Shown: one piece after another, positions 48,701 through 58,991 of the stretch
How positions within the stretch are numbered: the first letter of the stretch is position 1
How the letters are laid out: each line of letters opens with the position of its first letter
Assembly: GCA_012845835.1 (NCBI GenBank)
Contig: JABAKD010000002.1
Coordinates: forward strand, 9,958,120-10,022,119
DNA: 64,000 nucleotides
Source of the DNA: Undaria pinnatifida
Lineage: Eukaryota; Sar; Phaeophyceae; Laminariales; Alariaceae
Direction: 5' to 3'
Notes under the pieces: generated by a model
Seen by the model: the letters and a program-made list of their open reading frames with translations, nothing else
The model's database searches: none
Told to the model about the DNA's origin: nothing
Position numbers and translations under genes: made by a program

Positions 48701-51700
48701 AATATCGACCACAAGAAGAAGCTCGAGCTGCCGGCATAAGGAATATATCTGAACTGAGAGGTATCACACGCGGGGAGCCATGGAGTTACTTGCACCGCTG
48801 CATATCCTTCCTATTAACCCTCTTAAGGCCCGTTTATATCAACCAAAAACAAGAGATTTGCGATATTATCGACCGTCTCTTAACAGAAAGAGCATGCAGC
48901 AGAACCGTTAGGGACGTACCTAACGAAAACAAAAAGAAAGTCAGGTGACGAAAAAAACGTTACATTTTCGCGAAGCGTCATACTTGTCAGGAATCTGGAC
49001 TTTGAATCGTTTAGGCATTTTCCACAACATGATCTCAGGATTCCTGACAAAAAAAAAAATGCTCTTGTTTTTGAAAATACGACATTTCAGAATTTCAAAA
49101 TATCAGGAATTATCATATTTTGTCAGGGTTCGTGATATTTTTCGCGTTCGTTAGGAGCGGCCTTTAATAGCACGAGAACGCGGTTCGTGTGTCGTATAGC
49201 TCCCACCGTTTCGCTTCGAACACACTAGCGGACACTTCTAATAGTGAACACCCTCCGCCTCTACCCGGCGTCCCCGACTGCTTCGTGCGGCGGATTCTGG
49301 CGTCAACTTCTTTCGTCAGTATTTCCCTCTGAAGCCACACGGGGTTGATAGTAGCCTGATAGCACACTACTGCTCGCTTTTTTGGGTCGCCATACACGGG
49401 TTCCAAACAGGCTAAATGGACGGCTTATATACCGCACCCCACACGCTTTCGTCAAGTCATGCGGGGTTCTTCACGAACCGTCACCAGTTAACCAATCAGC
49501 AACGAGAATCGGATTAAATTGGACCAATCACTTCAACGGGAAACACGGCCCTCCAGCGAAACGATTGCAGCATCGACGACACGAACCAGCCGAGCTATCA
49601 TTTAGGGAGTGTATCCGAACTGCGCTGTAAAGGGTGATAGATACCACACGCGTGCAGCATGGCCTACTTTAACGGTTTTAGCAGTTTAGCACCGCACTCC
49701 CCAACATGGGGACTCAACACTAGGAGTTAGACTGGGATAGCTTGAGGACTTGGAAATGGGTTTCAAGTCGCTTGACAAGACAGAACTCGTGTTTTTTTCG
49801 TCGCTGTACGTGGGTCCCACCCGGGATACAGCGGGGTACTCGCTTTAAGAGCCCGTCGGAACACGCCAGTGCTATGATACGTACAGCTCTTAACTCCGAG
49901 TGAGTATCACATACATACATAGATAGGTTTTAGCATAGGCGTCACAACGCATGACAAGCGTGACAAGCCGATTTGACCGCGCTTTATGATACGCGCGGTT
50001 CTCATCTCCTCCGATTGAGTATCGTCTACACATGTAGGTTTTAGCACAGGCGTCACAAGGCGTGACAGGCCGGCTTGACCGCTCTGAAGATCTTCTCTTA
50101 TTAAGGACGCTCCTACATCGGGTACCCTACTGTACACAGATGGCTCATATACTGCACTCCTCATGCTTTCGTCGCCGCGCGGATCCTTACAGAATAGCTG
50201 GGTCCCACACAGAGTTACCTGGTAAAAGCAACCATTTCGGGGCTGCGAAAAATACTCTACACTACTGTAAGTCCAACTGGATTGTCCCAAAAACGCAGGC
50301 GCGGTTCTAAAAAGGTACCTGGTAGGGACAGCTCGCGCTGTCGTTACCCCGGGAACTGAAGGATACTCCAGCTGGATTGCGAATACAATTCGAGTCAAAT
50401 TGACACACGAAGCGCTGGATTGCGAATAAATTTTGAGTCAAATTGACGCCCGACATGTACGAAAATACGTGGAAGTGTGGTGAGCTAAACATGTATTTCT
50501 TCCCCATTCGCCAGAGGATTACAAAAAAAACGAAAAAAATACGAGGTACGAGTGTACCTGGTCCTTTTTTGGGGACAACAAAAATATTTCACACTGTTTT
50601 CAAGTTTTTTTACCCCCAAAACGAGGGTCAGTTAGAAAGACATACTTGATAAAAATCTACCTGCTGGTAACATTAGTGGGACTGCCAAAAATGTCAGACG
50701 AATTCCAAGCGGATTGGCCCCAAAAACGCAGATGCAGATCTAAAAAGGTACCCGGCAAGAATGTACCTTTTTTTGAGACTGCGAACAAAATCCCACACCA
50801 ACTTCGAGTGTTTCTCCCCCAAAAACGCAGGCCCAATTCTAGACAGGTACCTGACCTGATCAGATTTGACCTTTTTGGGACTGCGAAAAAGGCTACAAAT
50901 AAAATCTAAGCAATTTATCCGTTTAACGCAGGCGCAGTTCTGAAAAAGTACACCGCCTGAAATCTAACCCTTTGAGGATCGCGAAAAAATTCTACAGTAA
51001 CTCCATGTGCTTTGTCCCCAAAATTTGGGCGCAACACTAACGGGATTAAGGCAATTCTCACTTGGTGAACAGCTCGCTGTTTTCCATGGTGAGGTCCTTC
51101 AACGCGTCTTTCGTGGGGTCCGCGATATCCTGCAGGACGACGAAAGGACAACCAGGGGGGCGAGGGGTTTTATCTCAGCCTGGAGCATGTACGACAATCA
51201 CTAGTGTTGGTGGACAACAAAAGTGATCTGTCTAATGATCTGTCCAGTACATGTCCAGTGATACTTCCGGCGATCTGTGCAGTGATCTGTACAGCAATCT
51301 GTAGTGATAGGTACAGTTATCTGCGCAGTGATCTGTACAGCTACATGTACAGTGATGTGTTCAGTGATGTGTTCAACTGTCAGAAATATGCAGTGATCTG
51401 TACAGTGATCTGTACAGTGATTTTGCACAGTTATCTGTACAGTTATCTGTACAGCTATCTATGCAGCGATATGTACTGTTACATGTACAGTGATCTGTTC
51501 AGCGGTCTATACAGGGATCTGGAGGCGAACCTCACCACTTACTCGACAACATGACTGGCGTGCGCTTTAAAATACATTCAACCCTAACCCTAGCCGAATG
51601 CAACCACATCAACCAATCAATAGGTAATAATCCCCTTCGTCTCGTGCACAGTGTCACAACCACTTTTTCGATATAAGGGGCAAACTCTCCTGCATTTTAG

Positions 51701-52446
51701 TGAGCACCAGGTTAGCGACCTGCACAGTGATAACATGACCGCATCCTGTAGACCACAACTGAAGCCTGTTCAGATCATTCAGATCGCATACATCAGCCCC
51801 ATGGAAATATTGCACGGTGATGATGCAGCTCCGTGAGAATTATCTGCGTGATCTGTACAGCGATCCAATGTGTCCAACATGCGGACGATAAGCGTTGATT
51901 TAGTAGTAGTAATCTGGCCTGTCCAACGTACGGACAGTTGGCGTTGTCACCATATGAACTGTTAGATCTGTACAGTGGTATGATCTGTCCCAATTTATGG
52001 AAGGAAGGCGTTGGTCGCGTTGGTCGCGTTGCTGTGCGACTGCCTGGTCCTACTACACATATCAGGTACCAGGTGTACAACAAGCTCTCACCGACTGTTG
52101 CTCGATGACCTTGTTCTTGAGGTTTCTTTGCTCCAGTCGAAGCCGTCTCCTTTCCTCCACGGTCTGGTTCGACTCTTCCATGACCTTTGCCTGGACGGGC
52201 GGCATCATCGTTATCAACATCACCATCATTACCATCATAATCGTCATCACCACAACCCCTGTCAACAGCAGTACGATCATCAACATCGTCATCATCATCA
52301 TCCTAATCATACCCAACTCCACCATCCTCATCACCACCATCCTTCCCGAAATCACAATCACCAGTACCGCCATCCGCATCATCAAGAACGTCGTCATCAC
52401 GATCATCATCATCATCACCACCACCATCATCATCAGCAGCATCATC

Positions 52447-52496
<50 letters not shown>

Positions 52497-55067
52497 CATC
52501 ATCATCGTCATCCCCATGATCATCATTGTCAGCGGCAGCAGCAGCAGCATAACCATTCTCATCACCATCATCATCATAATCGTTATCACCATCCTCGTCA
52601 ACATCCTCATAACCACCATCAACATCATGATCTTCAACACCACGATCTTCATCGCCATCACCACCATCATTAAAACGATACCACTCTAACTTTAAGCACT
52701 TTGTTGCCGAAACGTGAACACACGATAAAACAGAGCGGCTAACGCTTTCCGTGCTCCACAATGCATCCTCCTAAAACTCCAAGTAGTCTATCACCAAAAC
52801 GTGCTTGCGCTAGCCCTTTCGCATTCCCAGTCCCACTACCTACGTACCGTATGGTAGAAGTCCAAGGGCGCGTGCGACGACAGGTTTGTTAACCCTTTTA
52901 GCACCGCACTTCCGACATGGGTACAAAACACTTGGACTTAGACTAGGATCATTTTAGAAGTTGGAAATGGCTTACTAGCAAGTTTTGACCACGCTGCTTC
53001 TTACTGGAAGGTCTCCGCACAGAAACTGCCCTACGTCGTCGAGCATATGTTCTTGAACAAAATAATAGGACTCCTCACATGAAGAAAAAACTCCCCCACA
53101 TAGTGTACTACAAGTACCAACAACGCAGCTTTGCAAAGATTAGCATCGACCCAAAATTGGTCGAACTCACGGCTGACGTCCTTAAAATATTTACATAAAA
53201 CAGCCTTCGTGAGTTGCACTATTAACAGATTATTTGTTTATTTTTATCATCACGTTTTACTTGCCTGCCCAACTCGTAAGAGCTCTTGTTACCCTCAGCG
53301 ACCGTCTGGGCAGGACGTGGTCACAGGTATCTTCCCTTCCCCCCCCCGGTACGTGCCTTCATTTTATCGCGCATAGGGTTCAGCATTCCCACTCTTCAGC
53401 TTTGCACATACGCTCGTCGATTTTCACCGAATTTAGACAACTCACGCTCTCGCGCTTGTCCGCTAGTCATTTTTTTTGGCGCAAGAAAACAATACGACAA
53501 TGCGATATAACAATGCAACAACACTTTGTATGAGTCTCGATGAAAATACTTTCGATCTCACAGCTGAAGCGTATATAGTGGCGCCATACAGGCAACCGGC
53601 GCTACTCCGGATTGGGGAATATATAGGTTTTAGTATGGAAACGATAAACTGTGCAAGTACCTCAGACCACGTAAGTGCTTGGGTAAGGTGCAGAACAGTA
53701 CAGCTCTTCAGCCGACTCAAGTGACTACCAATACCCTCAAAACCTGTAGGCGCGCCCCCACCGTACGATGGCATGCGTCAAAAAGGACCCAAATCGAAAT
53801 GGAAACGCATGATATCAACAGTTTGTCGCCGAAATGTGCTAGGGGTTAATGGCACAACCGTTCATATTCGGTACACATCAACTGTTAACATTTCGGGGGC
53901 CCATGCACAGCGATAGCACATGTACAGAGATAGCACATGTACAGCGATAGCACATGTATAGCGATAGCACATGTACAGCGATAGCACATGTACAGCGAAG
54001 CGCACATGTTAAGCGATAGCACATGTACAGCGAAGCGCACATGTACAGCGATAGCACATGTACAGCGAAGCGCACATGTACAGCGAAGCGCACATGTACA
54101 GCGAAGCGCACATGTACAGCGAAACGCACATGTACATCGAAGCGCACATGTACAGCGAAACGCACATGTACAGCGAAGCGCACATGTACAGCGACACCAC
54201 ATGTACAGCGACACCGCATGTACGGCGGTAACACGCGTACAGCGATGACGCACGCACAGCGATAACACATGCACAGCGACAACACAGACGATGAGCGCTG
54301 CAATATCCTAACGTGAGCATGCACCATGCAATACATAGCTCACTCTACCAGCGTATCGTACAGCTCCTCGCCTTGAGGTGTAACAGCCCGTCATGCAAGC
54401 AAACCCCCCCTAACCTAACAGCCCGCTTTGTTCGGTGTGGACGATGCAATACTCGTCAGCTAAACTCGGCGTGTTTTCTCAAGTCACAACAGGGTTACAG
54501 CAATGGGTGCCCCGGTTCAAGAGCAACCTAGGTCAGAGCATTCGGGACGGTCAAATCGGCTTGTCACGCCTTGTAACGCCCATACTAAAAAAAAGCCTCG
54601 AGGTAATACCCAATCTGAGACAACAGCGGTTGAATGGAGATAAGAGCGGTCAAAGTCGGTTGCCACGAGGCGCTCTTAAACCGGGGTACCCCCTGCACCG
54701 AATAACACGTATGATAACACACCCTGGGGGACGAAGTTCCTAGCCTACCTTCTTCAAGGCGACGCACCCAGGCACGCACAACGAAAATAGCCTCTCTCGA
54801 CAGATCTCGCCAAGGTCTGGCCCAGAGACGCATTGATCGGCGTTTGCACTCGCCCCGCTGTGAAAATAAAAATAAAAAATCAGCTTGGAAATGCGTCCGA
54901 GGGATGTTGGGTGTGCTATCTCGCGGGTAAAGCGGTACCTGGCAAACATAAAATATACAGCACGTGCATCCCCTCACCCTTTTGGTTGACCTCTTGCTGC
55001 GGGCGCCGGCCCTGCTGCCCTCCTCATTCCCCTGCCTTTGCGAATGCCTTCCACGCTTGTCGGACAT
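33709..55067 (-). CDS. NSE4: NSE4, kleisin subunit of the SMC5/6 complex, complete, 11 exons over 21.4 kb
   Basis: Exons on the minus strand: 55067-54978, 52190-52092, 51129-51062, 47975-47874, 46611-46527, 44020-43904, 43348-43244, 41151-41071, 40301-40233, 37401-37305 and 33836-33709. Every junction keeps phase; the sum is 1,041 nt, 346 aa plus TGA. NSE4 bridges the SMC5 and SMC6 heads and acts in DNA repair and chromosome segregation in the nucleus. Family landmarks in order: basic N-terminus; ERRRLRLEQRNLKNKVIEQQ (43-62); NSELFTKTKFPREAVHDGEN (80-99), the SMC6-neck-binding region; VDIEDFF ... VNWARIG; FMLGPLDKP (164-172); and the C-terminal winged helix LLNPKSFTQ + SVENIFDFSFFVKNGEGAI (241-268) ending in SFTPADFRELKELYG. 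Introns run from 555 to 3,468 bp. A further phase-0 exon cannot be excluded, for example a 30 bp candidate near 43500. Donors are GTGAGN in six of ten introns. Confidence 0.94.
34288..34348. repeat. Perfect 25-bp inverted repeat, 11-base loop
   Basis: Left arm ATGTTGTATACAGACACC plus AAAATAC; right arm is its exact complement. The loop is AGCGTTTTGCC. In NSE4 intron 10. Confidence 0.92.
34795..34930. repeat. Degenerate ATACCTTATTATACC array
   Basis: About a dozen TATACCTTAT/CATACCTTAT words within 125 bases. Confidence 0.65.
35840..36140 (-). mobile_element. SINE-like dispersed repeat with tRNA-like head, copy 1
   Basis: On the minus strand the head GGTGGCGTATCAGGTTA ... GAGTTCGAATCCCCAC resembles A and B boxes; the tail side carries TTTTATCGCGCATAGGGTTCAGC. 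Related sequence at 36690-36990 and 53250-53470. Confidence 0.55.
36351..36640. mobile_element. TIR element, GACGCGTGCTACG family, copy 3
   Basis: Starts GACGCGTGCTACGA and ends CCGTAGCACGCGTC, 290 bp, in NSE4 intron 10. The interior differs much from copy 2 except near the ends. Confidence 0.7.
36690..36990 (-). mobile_element. SINE-like dispersed repeat, copy 2
   Basis: Shares CCACCGGGGCGACCGGTT(T/C)AGT, GGTACGTGCCTTGACTTTTATCGCG and CGTCGACTCGCATCGAATCGA-type sequence with the other copies. Confidence 0.5.
37700..37995. repeat. 18-bp minisatellite (GTTGCCGCTATAGTGCCG)
   Basis: About 16 units. The VPVAAIVQVATI-type frame is a by-product of the unit length being a multiple of three. Just upstream of NSE4 exon 10 on that gene's strand. 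Confidence 0.85.
38130..38315 (-). repeat. Retroposon-like family, minus-strand copy in NSE4 intron 9
   Basis: TTATCCTCCGGCGGA, AGCTCACCACACTTTCACGTA and CTCAATTGCCTTCGCAATCC are the complement of the copies at 3.4, 15.2 and 50.4 kb. Confidence 0.7.
39123..39216. mobile_element. TTAA-flanked MITE, copy 2
   Basis: TTAACCCCCCTCCTAGAGCCC ... GTTGTAAAGGCGTTAA, the same interior as copy 1 (CCCTCCCTATACTAAATCC). It sits at the same place in the same host repeat (before GGAGCCCCGTCATTCAG) as copy 1. Confidence 0.75.
39556..39646. mobile_element. Rearranged foldback member of the TTAA MITE family
   Basis: AACCCCTCTCTACACTAATTCC is followed about 20 bases later by its near complement, so two left halves face each other. 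Ends are TTAAC and GGGGTA. Confidence 0.6.
39799..39888 (-). mobile_element. TTAA-flanked MITE, copy 3 (reverse orientation)
   Basis: TTAACCCTTTTACAACTGG ... CTCCAAAGGGGTTAA, 90 bp, the complement of copy 1. Ten bases upstream lies a TACCAGGTA site. Confidence 0.78.
40880..41045. repeat. Degenerate CATACCGTTCCATATACCG array
   Basis: Runs of CATACCGT and ATACCGTT words, ending just before NSE4 exon 8 donor. Confidence 0.65.
41890..42085. repeat. GGGTCGGGTCG-rich dispersed repeat, copy 3
   Basis: TCGGATCACTTCTCGCGGGT, CCCGACCCGACCCCGTGAG and CCCGACTCGACCCGCGAGG. Confidence 0.75.
42426..42790. repeat. (TTGGG)n pentanucleotide tract, about 70 units
   Basis: Nearly uninterrupted TTGGG, with single changes (GGATT, GGTTAGG). 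In NSE4 intron 7. GGG runs at regular spacing can form G-quadruplexes. Confidence 0.96.
42816..43195. repeat. (TTGTG)n pentanucleotide tract, about 75 units
   Basis: Begins about 25 bases after the TTGGG tract, across a transition with TTAGG, GCTAGG and CGGCTTAGG variants. A few CTGTG units and one GTGTG slip near 42895. Ends back in TTGGG/GGGTTGGG about 50 bases before NSE4 exon 7. Confidence 0.96.
43437..43590 (-). repeat. Tandem duplicate of NSE4 exon 7 and its acceptor
   Basis: This stretch repeats about 43288-43437, both the intron sequence (GCCGTCGGTA, ACGTCGGTAC) and the exon start. On the minus strand a CCGCAG acceptor is followed by codons for NGAEEEGTET, matching DDTEEVGPET of the real exon, and then GTGAAC. 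It could be spliced as a 30 bp phase-0 exon or be a decoy; the stronger donor and longer conserved frame favour exon 43348-43244. Confidence 0.6.
43620..43830. repeat. GGGTCGGGTCG-rich dispersed repeat, copy 4
   Basis: CGGGTCACTTCTCGCGGGTC, GACCCGACCCGACACAACCC and CCCGATTCGACCCGC. In NSE4 intron 6. Confidence 0.75.
44115..44216 (-). repeat. Second copy of the (AAC)-tailed repeat
   Basis: Complement of 27213-27310 with a short GTT/AAC run at its 5' side as drawn. Just upstream of NSE4 exon 6 on that gene's strand. Confidence 0.75.
46260..46505. repeat. GATC-rich dispersed repeat, copy 2
   Basis: Same family as 10320-10645; ends CTAGATCGTGATCTGTACG just before NSE4 exon 5. Confidence 0.65.
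46629..47400. repeat. Degenerate tandem repeat, about 170 bp period
   Basis: Four to five units with GACGACACCAGCGCGTGAGCG, AACACCAACGCATCAACA, CCTTGCACGCGTGGGACA and GATC-rich spacers. Fills most of NSE4 intron 4. Confidence 0.72.
47939..48365 (-). repeat. Three tandem copies of the NSE4 exon 4 start, mixed with a 32 bp repeat
   Basis: The 5' end of exon 4 with its acceptor (GTTCGTCGCAG, 47939-47995) recurs at about 48146-48213 and 48310-48360 in intron 3. Between and after them lies a diverged 32 bp tandem unit (GGATAAAATTGGACCAATCA core). The extra copies have lost frame or length compared with the true exon. Confidence 0.65.
49669..49762. mobile_element. Short MITE-like element (TTAGCACCGCACT family), copy 2
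   Basis: TTTAGCACCGCACTCCCC, ACATGGGGACTCAACACT, TTAGACTGGGAT and TTGGAAATGGG match the copies at 27.8 and 52.9 kb. In NSE4 intron 3. Confidence 0.65.
50320..50535 (+). repeat. Retroposon-like family, longest copy, in NSE4 intron 3
   Basis: Contains GGGACAGCTCGCGCTGTCGT, two tandem versions of TGGATTGCGAATA...AGTCAAATTGACxC, then TACGTGGAAGTGTGGTGAGCT, CCCATTCGCCAGAGGATTAC and an A-rich tail. Confidence 0.7.
50540..51045. repeat. Degenerate tandem repeat, about 105 bp period
   Basis: Units share CCCCAAAAACGCAGGCGCAG, TTCTAAAAAGGTACC and GGGACTGCGAAAAA. Runs up to NSE4 exon 3. Confidence 0.7.
51225..51525. repeat. 12-bp minisatellite (CAGTGATCTGTA)
   Basis: About 22 units with variants such as CAGTTATCTGTA and CAGCGATATGTA. 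In NSE4 intron 2. Confidence 0.85.
52200..52675. repeat. Degenerate (ATC)n tract
   Basis: ATCATC, ACCATC and GTCATC triplets over about 470 bases directly upstream of NSE4 exon 2. Three long frames cross it (poly-Ile, poly-His, poly-Asp); none is credible as a protein. Confidence 0.93.
52889..52973. mobile_element. Short MITE-like element (TTAGCACCGCACT family), copy 3
   Basis: Left end TTAACCCTTTTAGCACC, right part AGTTGGAAATGG. The TTAA-CCC start resembles the TTAACCCCTTTAG family at 31.8 and 39 kb. In NSE4 intron 1. Confidence 0.65.
53250..53480. mobile_element. SINE-like dispersed repeat, copy 3
   Basis: GGTACGTGCCTTCATTTTATCG then CGCATAGGGTTCAGCATTCC and ACTCACGCTCTCGCGCTTGTCC, close to 35870-35985. 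In NSE4 intron 1. Confidence 0.55.
53895..54290. repeat. 18-bp minisatellite (GCACATGTACAGCGAAGC)
   Basis: About 21 units alternating GAAGCGC and GATAGC cores. In NSE4 intron 1. Confidence 0.9.
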
Positions 55068-55370
55068 GATCACCTGATCAAGCATCACACACCACACACC
55101 ATACGTACATAGAAGACGCCGTTATACTTGTCTAAAAAAAAAAGACCACCGGCAGGAGTAGACGTAATGTTCCCCGCCTCAATGTTGCCAACCCCAGCAG
55201 CAACGGCAGCGCAGTAGGCAAGGCATTTCGTGGAACCGTGGATCAACACGTATGCCTGTACCTGTACACTCGCACACCTATGGGTGCTGCGTGTGTGGTC
55301 ACGTCACGGTATCACCCGGGTGTGATATATTGGACTCGACCTAAATGAAGGATGGGTACGTACGAGTATG
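55068..55370. other. NSE4 upstream region
   Basis: 300 bases upstream of the NSE4 start on the minus strand. I see no clear TATA box or initiator. A short A run (55133-55143) is the only notable feature. Confidence 0.35.
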
Positions 55371-55374
55371 CAAA

Positions 55375-55565
55375 AAACTTCCTGCCGCCGCGTTGGTATT
55401 ATAGGTACGTATAGGCTGGCCATTCGGCCGCCCGGGGTTCTTTGGGAACACGGCACCAAATCGCGCTGCGGAGCTGCGCCACTGCTCCTGCCGACCTCGA
55501 GCCTTTCAAAGGGTTGCGGCTATAGGGTTTGGCCTGGGGTCGTGTTGGTCTGGGCCGACGTGTAG
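55375..55565 (-). repeat. Dispersed repeat, complement of 13190-13425, without the hexamer expansion
   Basis: CGTCGGCCCAGACCAACACG, CAACCCTTTGAAAGGCTCGAG, GGGCGGCC and AATACCAACGCGGCGGCAG on the minus strand. Confidence 0.75.
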
Positions 55566-55569
55566 GGTT

Positions 55570-57620
55570 CAAGATTACAGTCAACCAGAAACGAGCGGCA
55601 GGAAGTTTGCTGCCTGCCCGTCCTGCATTGAGGGGGAGCCGACAGCTTGGACGATACCTCCTTGCAATCCTAGAACTGCAGCACTAAACTGCAAGCCACA
55701 CTATAATTTCTACCAGGTTTTTAGCGTTTATGAGGGTGAAAAGCGTTGTCGGTTGTCGGACCAACCCCCATGGGCTACACCTTCATCTTGATCGGCCAAG
55801 CCTAATTCCACCGCACACCCTGATACCCTGATCCCGCCCCCTATAATTTTCGGATAATTTTGGGCTAGGTTAGGGCTTAGGCTTCTGGTTGAGTCCGGAC
55901 CTGTTCCCACCCGGAGGCAGCTATTAGTAGTACTGCTGTAAGCGCGAACCGTAGTTAGTCGCGTAGCTGGCTACTAGTGCTGCAGTGCTAGGATTGCAAG
56001 TGGCTGCGCCTGATATTGTGGGTTGTCATAATGATTGTGAGGCATGACATCGGAGGAAGCATGGTATGGAAGGTGTCCGGGGGATAAATCGGGTGGTTGT
56101 TGTTTTATCACCCAGGTGGTATCCTCTACGGGTCGGCATTGGGTGTGGTGCACGACGACGTCCATAGTAACATGCACCGCCGTCGCATACAACACGGTAT
56201 ATGATTTACTGTACCAGGTACCTTATATTATTTTCACATATACATGGTACATGGATACGTGTACATGGCTATACACAGCAGTACATAGTTTCATGTTATA
56301 TAACATGTCGCACACCAGATCGTGAGCCTGGCGTGCAGGCATGTAGTGCGGACGATGCACCGGCGTGGTCGGTGTCGGGGTGTGAAAAATCAAAAATCAA
56401 CTACCGAGTACCAGGTATGGCGAGAAATCTGTTTCAAATCTCGCGTAGAAACATGTTTGCACGGGGGTGACCTCACCAAAAAAATAAACGCTATTAGAGG
56501 AGGCCAGAGTTAGAAAGGGCGTGTCAACTCTTCTTCTCGGAAGGTTGGGGGGGGGGTTAGAGGCTATCAGGCATCAGACACCATGAAGAACAACGCAACC
56601 ACCTGGAGAGTTCGTATCATCGGCGTACAGCTACAATTAGAGTAGACTTATACCAGGTAGAATGAAGAAGGAAGTAGTGTCCCTTATATAGTGCCGGTAT
56701 GTGCCAGCCGGGAGCATCGGCTCTATATGGGACGCATTCAATAATATAGATCCGGACACCGATGCTCGTTGCGATTTAACAGGCACTATATCGGATAACC
56801 AGCACTACTCAACCGGCTCTATAGAGGGACCTCTACCCTGTTTAGCAAAAAAAATGAAAGACGGCAGCCTGCGAAACGTTACCATATAAGGATGGCATCC
56901 ACCAACTGCATCAAAACCCACAGTGGCGCTCCTCCCCCATCTGCCATTGGCAATGCGTCACCATGTCGAGCATCGGGGCAACAACACCAACCGACTTACC
57001 AGGTAGCTTCTTGCTACTCGTACTCGTGCAGCTCTACTAGTACGAGAATTAGTTGGCTAGTCTATCGCGCACCTGAAATTCAAATTTTGCAAAATTGCAA
57101 GCTCGCCGTAGACTCGCTCTGCGCCGACAGCCAAAGCTTTCAGCGCGACTGGGGGAAAAACGAAGTCGATCTTATACACGGAAGCTTGTAGCGGAAGCCC
57201 AGGAGCCACGGTTACTCCCTCTAGCTGGTAGCTATTAAGACGACAGGATGACTGCCGTTGTAGCCTGATGCAAGCCCTATCATAGCTCGGAAGGAGTGCG
57301 GGGTGTTTGTCCATGAGTTCGCGCGTTAGTTTAGATACTAGTTCCATGTTTTTCGTTGTGTTGTTGGTCACCGGTTGAGTCATTGTGTAATGCGTTGTTG
57401 CTGCTTTTTCTTGTTGGTTGTTGTCGCTGATGGTGGTGTTGTCCGTTTGTTGCTGCCCTCGTAAGTTGTAACCACCGACGACAACCAACACACCCCTTGA
57501 GAGACACAAGTTCCGTGGTCACACACTACGAGACGGAGCCTCATTCAGATTCAATTCCGAACCGGGTAATGCCGATCCTGGACCAAACTGGATACGAAAA
57601 AGATCCAACACAAGATCTGG
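55570..57620. other. Intergenic stretch, one weak minus ORF
   Basis: A 150-codon minus frame at 57509-57057 includes MELVSKLTRELMDKHPALLP and YQLEGVTVAPGLPLQASVYK and could end at a TTCAG/GTGCGC donor. I recognise no family. Otherwise no gene signal. Confidence 0.3.
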
Positions 57621-57624
57621 CTAT

Positions 57625-58105
57625 AGACTTACAAGGGCTCCGCTACGCGGGCGGCTGACGCCGCCCGCTACGCTCGCGCAAGGCAAGGAAGAATGCAACA
57701 AAAAACATGTAAAAAAAAGGGGACAGAAAGAAGGGGGCCCATGATTTGGTGCAAACAGCGATTTGATAATGCCAAGAGCTGCTTGTGCAGAGCAAGTTGC
57801 CCTGTTATGCTCAGCTGTGCTGTGTGCTTTTGTTACCGGTGTTACGTTTTGATCGGCAGTACGGGGGTAATTTGCGTGGGGGAAAAAACAGGGGCCCGTG
57901 AAAGATCAAATACATGTATGAATGTAGAAAAAGAAAAAAGAAGAAAAGCAGCACATCATAACACGTATTGTACTGCTCTATGTTCGAAAGAAAGCACACA
58001 GCGCAGCACGACACAGCACCGCAGCGAAGGGCACGGCAGCGCACCGTGCGGCTCCGCACGGCTCCGCACGGCGCTACGCTGCGCTGCTGGGCTATATATA
58101 GCCGG
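57625..58105 (+). repeat. GC-hairpin dispersed family, long copy 2
   Basis: Nearly identical to 22305-22670 and continuing through GCACACAGCG/GCACCGCAGCG into the CTACGCTGCGCTGCTGGGC repeat, as at 22.7 kb. The two loci therefore share one composite of about 500 bp. Confidence 0.85.
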
Positions 58106-58342
58106 ACTGGCGGAGATGGGAACACAGCCGTGGGTGATCAAGATAGAAGGAAGGTTGGCGGCGCAGGCATTCAGGGGGTACGTGAGATCGAATATGGAAG
58201 ACCCCCTTTGGGTGTCAAGGATATCGGTAGAGAGGTCAGGAGCGCCGGGCAGATAGCCGGGGCAAGGCACGAGATGGGGGGGGGGGGGCGGGGGCGAGGG
58301 TGGAATAGCGTAGGCGCGGGCGTAGAACGCGGCTTCCGAATG

Positions 58343-58550
58343 GGCTTCTGGTTGTTGAGGTTATCTGTCGGGAAGGGGGGCAGGTCAGCCGCGTACAATA
58401 GCCGGGAGAGGGAGCGGGGGAGGGAGAGGGGGGCAAGGAAAACCGGACGAGGGTGAGCCGTCAGTTTCCACCCCCCCCACCCTCCCCCGCGGGGCGGGGG
58501 AACACCATGATATTAATGAACACGCATATTTTCGTGAAGAGGAGACCAAA
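58343..58550. repeat. 208-bp direct repeat, left copy
   Basis: Matches 58992-59199 with apparently a single difference (GGTTGTTG against GGTTCTTG), at an offset of 649 bases. Includes CGTACAATAGCCGGGAGAGG and ATATTAATGAACACGCATAT. Confidence 0.95.
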
Positions 58551-58991
58551 ATGTAAGGATGTCGGAACAGTCTGGAGTTTGGCGGAACGAAGAGGAAATA
58601 TCGGAGAACCGGGTAGCATAGGGGGGGGGGGTGGTTCCAGGGGAAGGAATAGCGGAAAATAGGAGGACCTCAGCATCAACAACGTAGCACACCAGCAGCA
58701 CACCAGCAGCGAGTATCGGACACAACAATCGGTAGAGGAAGAAGGGAGTAGCGCCCACGCAGCAGCGACAGCAGCAGCAGTAGCAGTAGGGAGAACACGT
58801 CGGCAGGAGCATAGGGGTAGAGAGGTGGCACGGGGAGACACCAATCGCAATCTCCCACCCTCCCACCCGATTGCTTCACGAGCAGGAGGGCTAAAGCGGA
58901 GGGAGGGGGAGGGGGGCGAGAGGAGGGAAGGAAGGAAGGGCAGGGATCGATTCCTTCATCTTCCGGTGTGTGCGTGCCTTCGGGGGGGGGG

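Noticed and set aside
51997-52761. 200-230 codon frames rich in Ile, His or Asp
   Set aside because: Translation of a degenerate ATC tract; only NSE4 exon 2 (52190-52092) is supported.
53895-54290. CRISPR array
   Set aside because: The 18-bp units are contiguous with no unique spacers, and the genome is eukaryotic.
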